Source: an uncultured Clostridium sp. (lineage in GTDB: Bacteria; Bacillota; Clostridia; Lachnospirales; Lachnospiraceae). From it: DNA of 10,746 nt. Below the pieces are notes generated by a model, which was given only the letters and a program-made list of their open reading frames with translations, did not search any database and had not been told where the DNA came from. Shown piece after piece: positions 1-6,903 of the stretch; position 1 is the first letter of the stretch, and each line of letters starts with the position of its first letter. The stretch covers positions 1 through 10,746 of the forward strand of contig CATWBR010000123.1 of assembly GCA_958349075.1 (NCBI GenBank), read 5' to 3'. Position numbers and translations under genes: made by a program.

Positions 1-70
1 GGTTTATAGTATCATAAGATGGAAAAAAAATAAAGTTATTACAATATTTCTACCGCAAGGAGGTTTCCCC

Positions 71-883
71 ATGAAAAAAGAGCTTCTCTACGTTTTCGGG
101 ACAGGCAACGCAGCCGTCACCCGATGCTATAATACATGTTTCGCCATACAGGCGGTAAATGGCGAGTATTTTATGGTCGATACAGGGGGAGGCAACGGCA
201 TTCTCGGTATCCTCGAATCTATGGATGTCCCGCTCTCTAAAATACACCACATTTTTATCACTCATGAACATACGGATCACATCCTGGGCATTGTCTGGAT
301 GATACGCATGATAGCAACCGCCATGAAAAAGGGCGGCTATGAAGGTGATTTAAACATCTACTGCCACGATGGACTGCCCGAAACCATAAGCACAATCTGC
401 CGCCTTACCATGCAGAAAAAGTTTTATTCCATGATAGGCGGACGCATCCGGCTGATCCCGGTAAAAGATCAGGAGACCCTTGAAATTCTGGGGCTCAACA
501 TCACATTTTTCGACATTCTCTCCACAAAAGCCAGACAATTCGGTTTCACCGCACGGCTTTCCGACGGGAAGAAACTCTGTTTTGCCGGGGACGAACCCTT
601 GAATCCGCAATGCGAGAGTTATGCCCTGGGCAGCGGCTGGCTCTTACACGAGGCATTCTGCCTCTACGGCGACAGGGAGAAATATAAGCCCTATGAAAAA
701 CATCACAGCACGGTAAAAGAGGCCTGCGAGCTGGCGGAGCGCCTCCGCATCCCCTCCCTGCTCCTCTGGCATACGGAAGATAAAACCATTGAAAACCGCC
801 GGGAACTCTACACAAAAGAAGGGGCTGCTTATTATCACGGAACTCTCTTTGTGCCGGATGACAAAACCGTGATCGAGCTTTAA
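71..883 (+). CDS. MBL-fold metallo-hydrolase, RNase Z-like
   Basis: A 270-residue metallo-beta-lactamase-fold protein, probably a cytoplasmic zinc hydrolase; the substrate cannot be read from sequence. The metal motif T-H-E-H-T-D-H lies at residues 64-70. The second half follows the RNase Z (ElaC, COG1234) order: G-D at 173-174, H-E-A-F at 193-196, H-H-S-T-V-K-E-A at 211-218 and L-L-L-W-H at 230-234. The His that RNase Z carries a few residues before its conserved G-Y/F appears to be replaced (T152 before G158-F159), so it may not be a true tRNA 3'-end nuclease. The start is well supported: AAGGAGG at 57-63 with a 7-base spacer. No signal peptide or membrane segment is seen. It stands alone and converges on the thioesterase gene; any -35 element would lie off the window. 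The fold is secure, the function open. Confidence 0.9.
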   Translation: MKKELLYVFGTGNAAVTRCYNTCFAIQAVNGEYFMVDTGGGNGILGILESMDVPLSKIHHIFITHEHTDHILGIVWMIRMIATAMKKGGYEGDLNIYCHDGLPETISTICRLTMQKKFYSMIGGRIRLIPVKDQETLEILGLNITFFDILSTKARQFGFTARLSDGKKLCFAGDEPLNPQCESYALGSGWLLHEAFCLYGDREKYKPYEKHHSTVKEACELAERLRIPSLLLWHTEDKTIENRRELYTKEGAAYYHGTLFVPDDKTVIEL

Positions 884-904
884 AAGCGCATAAAGTACAA
901 AAGT

Positions 905-932
905 CTGCTCCCGCTTATCCTCTCGGGAGCAG
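905..932. terminator. hairpin at convergent gene ends, possible terminator
   Basis: A perfect 9-bp inverted repeat (CTGCTCCCG at 905-913, CGGGAGCAG at 924-932) with a 10-base loop spans the stop codon of the thioesterase gene, 21 bases past the stop of the MBL gene. Read on the minus strand it is followed by a T-rich stretch (ACTTTTGTACTTT), so it most likely ends the thioesterase transcript. On the plus strand no T-run follows. The dyad is directly seen; its function is inferred. Confidence 0.4.
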
Positions 933-1394
933 GTGATAAAACGTCATCGTAGTGGTTGCCAAAAGCGCTCCCTTATCATCATAGATTTTTGCATCGCAAA
1001 CGGAAAATGTTTTCCCGTTTTTCACCTCCACTGCTTCGGCCGTAATTTTGGACGTATTTTTTCCCGCCCTCAGGTAATTGATATTTCCGCTGACCGTCGT
1101 CACCCTGTATTCGCCGGATGCCGCCGCTGCCGTGCCTGAAACCGTGTCGGCCAGGGAAAAGAGGACGCCTCCGTGGATGACGCCCAGCACATTCAGATGC
1201 CATGGTTTAATCTCTATCTCACATTTCGCATATCCCGGTCTTCGCTCAAGGGTTTCTATTCTGATTTTATCCCTGAAATCCACCGCATCTGGACCAAGGG
1301 CGCCGCCTTCCGCATAAATGTCTGCGTATGTGCCGCCCTGTTTTTCTTCATTCTGTTTTTCTTCCATTCTATTTTCTGTTTTATTCTCTTCCAT
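915..1394 (-). CDS. PaaI family (hotdog-fold) thioesterase
   Basis: A 159-residue hotdog-fold protein of the PaaI/acyl-CoA thioesterase family, expected to hydrolyse a cytoplasmic acyl-CoA thioester; the acyl group is unknown. The diagnostic stretch is at residues 66-84: H-L-N, then H74-G75-G76, then L-A-D83-T. In PaaI proteins this holds the oxyanion-hole Asn and the catalytic acid; D83 is the expected acid. The first ~20 residues are a Lys/Glu/Asn-rich tail not needed for the fold. An alternative start at Met10 (1367) is possible, because the only Shine-Dalgarno-like element (AAAGG at 1407-1411) is weak and 12 bases from the chosen ATG. It is convergent with the MBL gene and divergent from the M23 peptidase gene. 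Neither neighbour tells what it acts on. Confidence 0.88.
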   Translation of the reverse strand: MEENKTENRMEEKQNEEKQGGTYADIYAEGGALGPDAVDFRDKIRIETLERRPGYAKCEIEIKPWHLNVLGVIHGGVLFSLADTVSGTAAAASGEYRVTTVSGNINYLRAGKNTSKITAEAVEVKNGKTFSVCDAKIYDDKGALLATTTMTFYHLLPRG

Positions 1395-1597
1395 TCTTTA
1401 ATCACGCCTTTCTTTTTCTTCCTGGTTCACGGTATATTCCGCCTTTTCTTCACATATGATCATAAGAGACACTTTTTTCAGGTTTTTACCGCACGGAAGC
1501 TTTATTACAGGGGACTACGACGCCATAAAACCAGCGAGACAACCCTGGGGCATCCGCGCCCGGACAGTGTCATGATATTTGTGAAAGGGGAATCCGT
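1395..1597. other. divergent intergenic region, thioesterase / M23 peptidase
   Basis: These 203 bases must contain the promoters of both divergent genes, but no convincing -35/-10 pair was found on either strand. The only notable element is a perfect 10-bp palindrome, TATGATCATA at 1455-1464, which might be an operator or chance in AT-rich DNA. No small gene with a good ribosome binding site was seen. Confidence 0.4.
1584..1590 (+). promoter_or_regulatory. ribosome binding site deciding a TTG start
   Basis: AAAGGGG lies 7 bases before the TTG at 1598-1600. No in-frame ATG or GTG with a comparable site is found before the membrane segment of the M23 peptidase, so this site supports the TTG start and the full N-terminal anchor. 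Confidence 0.65.
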
Positions 1598-2872
1598 TTG
1601 AACCGATTTATTAAAAAAGTAACGGCCGGAGCCGACCGGCTACTTCTCTTTCTACATAAACGACGAACCGGGATTATCATCGGCCTTGAAGCTATGGTCG
1701 TTCTTTTTCTGCTTGCAGGATGGCTTACCGGCAAAAAAGGAATATCCGCTTCAGCCTCCCCGTTTTCCGGCAGCCTTTTCTCCATGTTCCACAATGAAGA
1801 GGAAGGCCCCTCCTCCGGTAAGGGAACAAAAGATTATATCAAATGGGTGGACTTTGATGTCTCGGCCGATGCCATGACACAGGCCTTCCGCTACGACGTA
1901 GCCACCTGCCAGCAGGATATCCACTTAAACTGGATTGAACTGCTCTCCTGTCTCGGAGCCAGGTACGGGGGTGATTTTTCACGCTTCTCCTCCGCAGATA
2001 TGGACAAATTAGCCGAACAGCTTAAAAATGGCACATCTATGGATGAAATCACAAAAGATCTCAAATATTATCCCTATTACCTTGAGGCATATAATGCCGT
2101 TCTGGGAGGACTCGTCGGATATTATGAAATCCAGATCCCAGAATCGGAAGCTCCCGCTTTCGCCCTGTCCGATGCCCAGATCAATGAAGGAGATCCGGGT
2201 GCGTCACAGGACAATGGCGGAAATCAGAATAATGCCGATAAAGAGACGCCTTATGTGGAACCTGTAACGCCGAACGGCGAACGGAAAGTCTGGGTGACCA
2301 AATACGGCCTGAAGGCGTTTCATCCACTGGCCAAGAACTTTCCCTACAGCCACTACGATGATTTCGGGGTGTCACGCTCCTATGGTTACCGCAGGCAGCA
2401 CCTGGGACACGATATGATGGGACAGACCGGAACGCCCGTAGTGGCGGTCGAATCCGGCTATGTGGAAGCCATCGGCTGGAACCAGTACGGAGGCTGGCGT
2501 CTGGGCATCAGAAGCTTTGACAAAAAACGTTATTACTATTATGCCCATCTGCGCAAGGATTACCCATATCAGGGTAACCTTAAAGAGGGCAGCATTGTCA
2601 CGGCCGGGGATGTAGTCGGATACCTGGGCCGGACCGGATACAGCGCAACGGAAAATACCAACAATATTGATGAACCGCACCTGCATTTCGGCCTCCAGTT
2701 GATTTTCGATGAATCCCAGAAAGAGGGAAACAATGAAATCTGGATCGACTGCTATGAAATTATTAAATTCCTGAGCGTCAACCGCAGCGAATCCGTCAAG
2801 GTGGACGGAACCAAGGAGTGGGTGCGCATCTATCAGATGAAGGATCCGGCTGTGGAGGAGGTTAAACCTTAA
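1598..2872 (+). CDS. membrane-anchored M23 (LytM-type) metallopeptidase
   Basis: A 424-residue cell-wall peptidase, expected outside the membrane where M23 enzymes cut peptide cross-links of peptidoglycan. A basic N-terminus precedes one hydrophobic segment at about residues 24-43, then a low-complexity linker. Residues ~78-180 form a compact region rich in Tyr/Trp/Leu that I do not recognise as a catalytic domain; it may bind the wall or a partner. A Gln/Asn/Gly-rich linker (~195-215) leads to the peptidase domain at ~240-390. All expected ligands are present: H268-x-G-x-D272, Y-A-H317-L and H361-L-H363-F-G, so it should be active rather than a degenerate LytM factor. The start is TTG, supported by AAAGGGG 7 bases upstream. 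No partner gene is adjacent. A role in growth, division or sporulation cannot be chosen from this sequence. Confidence 0.92.
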   Translation: MNRFIKKVTAGADRLLLFLHKRRTGIIIGLEAMVVLFLLAGWLTGKKGISASASPFSGSLFSMFHNEEEGPSSGKGTKDYIKWVDFDVSADAMTQAFRYDVATCQQDIHLNWIELLSCLGARYGGDFSRFSSADMDKLAEQLKNGTSMDEITKDLKYYPYYLEAYNAVLGGLVGYYEIQIPESEAPAFALSDAQINEGDPGASQDNGGNQNNADKETPYVEPVTPNGERKVWVTKYGLKAFHPLAKNFPYSHYDDFGVSRSYGYRRQHLGHDMMGQTGTPVVAVESGYVEAIGWNQYGGWRLGIRSFDKKRYYYYAHLRKDYPYQGNLKEGSIVTAGDVVGYLGRTGYSATENTNNIDEPHLHFGLQLIFDESQKEGNNEIWIDCYEIIKFLSVNRSESVKVDGTKEWVRIYQMKDPAVEEVKP

Positions 2873-2876
2873 GTTC

Positions 2877-3128
2877 AGTTGAGGAAGGAGGACGCGGCCG
2901 GTACGGCCAATGTCCGGTGTGAAGAGGTTGGCTGAATGAGTCTTCAGTCCTGTTTTCAGGTTGTCGTGAGTGGGGACTCCGGCCAGAATGAATTGTTCCG
3001 GGGACCGCTTGCGCTCTTCGGAACAATTGATTCTGCCTCCTTCCCCTGGGACAGGATCGAGGGGACTGAAGACTCAGGGAAGGTTTTCGCGCCGGACATC
3101 GGCCTGCGGCGTCCTCATCGACTCAATT
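2877..3128 (+). ncRNA. 252-base long imperfect hairpin, possible structured RNA of unknown class
   Basis: The whole gap between the convergent M23 and DUF1015 genes folds on itself. Paired blocks seen: 2877-2883 with 3122-3128; 2888-2895 with 3109-3116; 2905-2925 with 3084-3104 (20 of 21); 2937-2950 with 3063-3076 (all 14); 2972-2976 with 3042-3046; 2984-3007 with 3012-3035 (22 of 24), capped by a CTTG loop. That is about 76 pairs. Six are G-U wobbles on the plus strand, while only one A-C mismatch in a helix would become G-U on the minus strand, which favours a plus-strand RNA. Asymmetric internal loops lie at 2926-2936/3077-3083 and 2954-2971/3047-3050. The overall shape recalls 6S RNA, but the class is not established. 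A mobile palindromic element (MITE) or a shared 3' end structure are alternatives. No promoter or U-tract was found. Confidence 0.4.
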
Positions 3129-4419
3129 ACTCCGACAGCTTATGGATAAACAGCCCGCTGCGCAGCTTCGGCTCAAACCAGGTGGATTTCGGAGGCATCA
3201 GAAGACCCGCGTCGGCAACGGACAAAAGCTCGGCCATTGACGTCGGGTACATTGAAAAGGCAACTGCCATGTCGGTATCCACCCGCCTCTCCAGCTCCTT
3301 TGTGCCCCGGATTCCCCCGATAAACTCAATTCTCTTATCCGTCCTTGGATCTCCGATTCCGAGGACAGGGGTCAAAAGATGTTCCTGTAAGAGTGAAACA
3401 TCCAGCCCTTTCACCGGATCTGCGGTCATTATGCCCTCCCTGGCTTTTAGCGTATACCAGGCGCCGTCTAGCAGCATGCAGATTTCTCCCTTACGGGCGG
3501 GTATTTTTGCGGAGCAGGAAACGCATTCCGCCGCTTTTTCATTGTCCGCCCTCTCTGCCTTTCTCTCAGTTTTTCCGGTTATCTCAAATGCCTCCTGCAC
3601 CTTATCAAGAAATTCCTGCTTCCCAAGTCCATTCAGATCTTTTACCACCCTGTTATAGGCCAGGATCTGGAGTTCGTCATCCGGGAACAGGACGGAAAGA
3701 AAATAATTAAACTCTTCCTCCCCCGTATATTCCGGATGCTCTTCTCTCCTTTTTAACGCAACCTTCACGGCCGAGGCCGCACGGTGGTGTCCGTCTGCTA
3801 TGTAGGTATAGGGAATATGGGCAAATTCTTCCGTGATCGCGCTTATCCATTCCGGACGCGCTATTTTGAAAACCCTGTGGCGCACTCCGTCCGGGGATGT
3901 GAAGTCGTAGAGGGCTTCTTCCTTTTTCACCTCTTCTTCCAGTTGCCTTACCACACCGCTGGCCCGGTAAGCGAGAAAAATAGGTCCGGTCTGGGCATCC
4001 GTCACATCTACGTGCCTGATGCGGTCCACCTCTTTATCCGCCCTGGTGTTCTCATGCTTTTTTACAATCTGGTTCAGATAGTCGTCCACCGACGAGCAGG
4101 CCGCGATACCGGTCTGGGTATGTCCGTCCATCGTAAGCTCATAGAGATAATAGCAGGGAACCTCTTCGGTCACAAAAATCCCTTCCGCTTCCATCTGCTC
4201 CATAAGCTCCCTGGCCCTGCCGTAGACACGCTCATCATATGTATCCACGTCGTCGGGAAATGATGTCTCCGCCCTGTCGACTCTTAAAAAGGAGAGGGGT
4301 TCTCTCTCCACCTCTTTTTTAGCTTCCTCTCTGTTATATACATCATAAGGCAGGGCTGCCACCCTGGATGCACATTCTGCGGCGGGCCGCATACAGTTAA
4401 ATGGTTTGATACCGGCCAT
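3127..4419 (-). CDS. DUF1015 family protein linked to serine biosynthesis genes
   Basis: A 430-residue protein of the DUF1015 family (COG4198), close to the usual family length and with no signal or membrane segment. Conserved-looking stretches: L-P-Y-D-V at 23-27, K-H-E-N-T at 121-125, A-D-G-H-H-R at 208-213, G-D-P-R at 356-359 and P-P-K-S-T-W-F-E-P-K at 409-418. The D-G-H-H-R motif resembles the nucleotide/phosphate-handling motif of the ParB/sulfiredoxin-fold enzymes that include the free serine kinase SerK. With serC and serA directly upstream on the same strand, a role in serine or phosphoserine metabolism is the best guess, not a demonstrated one. GGAGG 7 bases before the ATG fixes the start. 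A terminator-like hairpin separates it from serA. Its stop codon forms part of the base of the long hairpin at 2877-3128. Confidence 0.88.
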   Translation of the reverse strand: MAGIKPFNCMRPAAECASRVAALPYDVYNREEAKKEVEREPLSFLRVDRAETSFPDDVDTYDERVYGRARELMEQMEAEGIFVTEEVPCYYLYELTMDGHTQTGIAACSSVDDYLNQIVKKHENTRADKEVDRIRHVDVTDAQTGPIFLAYRASGVVRQLEEEVKKEEALYDFTSPDGVRHRVFKIARPEWISAITEEFAHIPYTYIADGHHRAASAVKVALKRREEHPEYTGEEEFNYFLSVLFPDDELQILAYNRVVKDLNGLGKQEFLDKVQEAFEITGKTERKAERADNEKAAECVSCSAKIPARKGEICMLLDGAWYTLKAREGIMTADPVKGLDVSLLQEHLLTPVLGIGDPRTDKRIEFIGGIRGTKELERRVDTDMAVAFSMYPTSMAELLSVADAGLLMPPKSTWFEPKLRSGLFIHKLSE

Positions 4420-4439
4420 TTTCTTCCTCCTTCATCATC

Positions 4440-4482
4440 AAAAATACCGGGGCGGCCGCTCTCAATCAAGCTGCCGCTCCGG
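4440..4482 (-). terminator. intercistronic terminator between serA and the DUF1015 gene
   Basis: Read on the minus strand, the arms 4469-4482 and 4447-4460 form a GC-rich stem (CCGG, GCGGC and GCT blocks, two interruptions) with an 8-base loop. TATTTTT follows at once (4446-4440). This is the form of an intrinsic terminator, 22 bases past the serA stop and just before the DUF1015 ribosome binding site. No promoter was identified after it, so partial read-through is the likeliest reading. Confidence 0.55.
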
Positions 4483-4504
4483 CGTATCCTGCATTTATCA
4501 ACAA

Positions 4505-5674
4505 TTATCTGATTACTCGCACACGCATCATGCCTTTGATCGCATTCAGCTTCTGGCGTGTCAAGTCATCCAGCTCCGTCTCCAGATCAATCAGCGTGTA
4601 GGCATATTTATCCTTGCTTTTGTTGGTCATGTTGGCAATATTCATATCGGCGGCAGCCAGGATTGCGGAAATCTGGCCGATCATGTTCGGAACATTCATA
4701 TGCAGCAGGGCCACACGGTTTAGCGAGGAGCACACGCCCATATCACAGTCCGGATAGTTAACCGAATTCTTAATGTTGCCGTTATTGAGATAATCCATCA
4801 TCTCCTTTACCGCCATCGCGGCGCAGTTATCCTCGGACTCTTCCGTGGACGCGCCCAGGTGAGGCGTAACAATGGAATGCTCCATAGCCACAACCTTCGG
4901 GTTCGGGAAATCGGTTACATAGCGTTTCACCTTGCCGGACTTCAGCGCCTCGGCCATATCATCATCATTTACAAGCAGATCCCTTGCAAAGTTCAGAATC
5001 ACCACACCATCCTTCATGTCCGCCATGGTCGTCTTATTGATCATCTGTCTCGTTCCGTCGAGAAGCGGAACGTGAACGGTTATGTAATCGCACTCTTTAT
5101 AAATAATGTCGGCCGCCATGATGTGTTTTACGTCTCTTGAGAGCATCCAGGCCGCACTTACGGAGATAAAAGGATCATATCCGTAAACTTCCATTCCCAG
5201 CGCCGCCGCCGCATTAGCCACCTCTGCGCCGATCGCACCGAGACCGATTACACCCAGCTTTTTGCCCTTAATCTCGGTACCTGCAAACGCCTTTTTAGCC
5301 TTTTCAACGTCTTTTGCAATGTCCGGATTTTCTTTCTCATTTTTACACCAGCCGATTCCTCCGGCAATATCGCGGGCTGACAGCATGAGACCTGCGATCA
5401 CCAGCTCTTTTACTCCGTTTGCATTAGCTCCCGGTGTATTGAATACGACAATACCGCGCTCCGCGCAGGCATCCAGAGGGATGTTGTTCACGCCGGCTCC
5501 TGCACGCGCAACAGCCCGGAGATTCTCCGAGAACTCCATCTCGTGCATGGAGGCGCTTCTAACAAGGATTCCGTCGGCCTCGGCCGCAGAGTCTGTCATC
5601 ACATATTCTTCAGGTAACAACCCGGTTCCATATTTTGAAATCGGATTGAGGCAGTGTATCTTTCTCTTTTTCAT
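4505..5674 (-). CDS. serA: D-3-phosphoglycerate dehydrogenase
   Basis: SerA oxidises 3-phosphoglycerate to 3-phosphohydroxypyruvate with NAD+, the first committed step of serine synthesis, in the cytoplasm. The 389-residue protein has the 2-hydroxyacid dehydrogenase fold: substrate-side R-A-G-A-G-V-N-N at 57-64, the dinucleotide motif G144-x-G146-x-x-G149 with D167 for the ribose, the catalytic Arg R231 in N-F-A-R-D, and the catalytic His H272 in P-H-L-G-A-S-T. A C-terminal ACT domain (~320-389, V-P-N-M-I-G) suggests allosteric control, possibly by serine. It is shorter than E. coli SerA. Oddly, where E. coli has D-V-F-P-T-E-P with the catalytic Glu, this protein reads T-D-F-P-N-P-K (254-260), so that Glu is not in its usual place. 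GGAGG lies 11 bases before the ATG. The gene follows serC after 61 bases. Confidence 0.95.
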   Translation of the reverse strand: MKKRKIHCLNPISKYGTGLLPEEYVMTDSAAEADGILVRSASMHEMEFSENLRAVARAGAGVNNIPLDACAERGIVVFNTPGANANGVKELVIAGLMLSARDIAGGIGWCKNEKENPDIAKDVEKAKKAFAGTEIKGKKLGVIGLGAIGAEVANAAAALGMEVYGYDPFISVSAAWMLSRDVKHIMAADIIYKECDYITVHVPLLDGTRQMINKTTMADMKDGVVILNFARDLLVNDDDMAEALKSGKVKRYVTDFPNPKVVAMEHSIVTPHLGASTEESEDNCAAMAVKEMMDYLNNGNIKNSVNYPDCDMGVCSSLNRVALLHMNVPNMIGQISAILAAADMNIANMTNKSKDKYAYTLIDLETELDDLTRQKLNAIKGMMRVRVIR

Positions 5675-5703
5675 ATCCGTTACGTCCTCCGTCTCATTGA
5701 TTA

Positions 5704-5728
5704 TTACTGTTCACTCCGTGCACAGTAA
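5704..5728. other. intercistronic hairpin between serC and serA
   Basis: TTACTGT (5704-5710) and ACAGTAA (5722-5728) pair perfectly. After one mismatch, CAC/GTG continue the stem around a 3-base loop, giving 10 of 11 pairs. Neither strand has a U-run after it, so it is not a standard terminator. It may mark mRNA processing or stability, or be a protein-binding dyad. Confidence 0.4.
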
Positions 5729-5735
5729 CCATTGA

Positions 5736-6821
5736 TTACTTCGCGTGATTCTTCTCAAATTCACGCATAAACTCCACCAGCTTCTCCACGCCTTCGATTG
5801 GCATGGCATTGTAAATGCTGGCCCTCATACCGCCTACCGTACGGTGTCCCTTTAAGTTTACAAATCCGGCTGCCTTTGCCTCTTTGACAAACAGGGCATC
5901 CGTCTCTTCATCTCCCGTCACGAACGGTACGTTCATCAGGGAGCGGTCCTTTTTCTCCACTGTGCCTTTAAACAGGACGCTCTCATCCAGGAAATCGTAT
6001 AGGATCTTCGCTTTCTTCTCGTTGCGCTCCTTCATCGCTTCCAGGCCGCCGTTTCTTTTCAGCCACTTGAACACCTTGCCGCACATATAAATCGTATAGG
6101 TCGGCGGTGTATTGTAAAGGGAATCACTGTCCGCATACGTCTTGTAACGCAGCATCGTAGGTGTACCGGGAAGTACATCTTCCGTAATCAGGTCTTCACG
6201 GATAATCACAATGGCAACTCCGGCCGGTCCTACATTCTTCTGTACGCCGCCCCATAAAATGCCAAATTTACTTACATCGATCGGTTCTGAGAGAAAACAT
6301 GAGGAGATATCAGCCACCAGAGTCTTTCCCTTGGTGTTTGGAAGTTCATGGTATACGGTACCATAAATTGTGTTGTTCAGGCAAATATAAACGTAATCCG
6401 CATTCTCATCGATCGGCAGATCCGAACAATCCGGAATGTAGCTGAATGTCCTGTCGGCGCTTGATGCAACCGCATTCGCCGTACCGAACAGCTTTGCCTC
6501 CGAATATGCCTTCTTTGACCACTGGCCTGTGATGATATAGTCACCGACTTTGTTCTTCATCAGATTCATCGGGACCATGGCAAACTGTACGTGTCCGCCT
6601 CCCTGTACAAATAATACTTTGTAATTGTCGGGAATATTCATCAGTTCGCGCAGATCTTTTTCAGCGTCGTCGATAATATCCTGGAAATCCTTTGATCTGT
6701 GGCTCATCTCCATAACGGACATGCCACTGCCATTGTAATCCATCATCTCAACGGCTGCTTCTTTCAGTACTTCTTCCGGCAGAACGGCCGGACCTGCCGA
6801 AAAATTGTAGACTCTGCTCAT
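5736..6821 (-). CDS. serC: phosphoserine aminotransferase
   Basis: SerC is the PLP-dependent transaminase that converts 3-phosphohydroxypyruvate plus glutamate to O-phosphoserine, the second step of serine synthesis; the family can also serve pyridoxine synthesis. The 361-residue length is typical. The N-terminus N-F-S-A-G-P-A-V-L-P (6-15) is the family signature. H41-R42 fit the substrate phosphate site, W101 the ring-stacking position, D171 the PLP-nitrogen partner, K195 in G-V-Q-K-N the Schiff-base lysine, and G-H326-R327-T-V-G-G-M-R333 the second substrate site. The cofactor loop reads Q-G-G-G-H-V-Q-F (73-80). AGGAGGAA about 7 bases before the ATG supports the start. It lies 82 bases after ilvB and 61 before serA, all on one strand. 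No phosphoserine phosphatase gene is in the window. Confidence 0.97.
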   Translation of the reverse strand: MSRVYNFSAGPAVLPEEVLKEAAVEMMDYNGSGMSVMEMSHRSKDFQDIIDDAEKDLRELMNIPDNYKVLFVQGGGHVQFAMVPMNLMKNKVGDYIITGQWSKKAYSEAKLFGTANAVASSADRTFSYIPDCSDLPIDENADYVYICLNNTIYGTVYHELPNTKGKTLVADISSCFLSEPIDVSKFGILWGGVQKNVGPAGVAIVIIREDLITEDVLPGTPTMLRYKTYADSDSLYNTPPTYTIYMCGKVFKWLKRNGGLEAMKERNEKKAKILYDFLDESVLFKGTVEKKDRSLMNVPFVTGDEETDALFVKEAKAAGFVNLKGHRTVGGMRASIYNAMPIEGVEKLVEFMREFEKNHAK

Positions 6822-6903
6822 AGATAGTTCCTCCTCTTTTTCCTCATATCTCTTCTCAATCTCTGTTACTGCTCACATCCCGGAATATGGAATGTTCTCT
6901 ATT

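Noticed and set aside
1173..1601. Plus-strand frame ending in a TGA that overlaps the TTG start of the M23 gene, suggesting translational coupling
   Set aside because: Its first half is antisense to the thioesterase, it has no ribosome binding site, and its composition is that of a shadow frame.
2877..3128. SRP RNA (4.5S/scRNA) as identity of the long hairpin
   Set aside because: The apical arm lacks the conserved GGAA-type tetraloop and asymmetric loop of SRP helix 8; the loop here is CTTG on an unrelated stem.
2936..3658. 240-codon plus-strand open frame whose ATG overlaps a TGA, after the M23 gene
   Set aside because: Most of it is antisense to the DUF1015 gene, and its first part is the long hairpin. 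The AGGAGG-like sequence at 2885-2891 is too far from the ATG. The protein is Ser/Pro-rich without family character.
5262..5735. 157-codon plus-strand frame opposite serA, with other long antisense frames opposite ilvB and ilvD
   Set aside because: Each lies fully or mostly within a well-identified gene on the other strand and shows no family motif or ribosome binding site.
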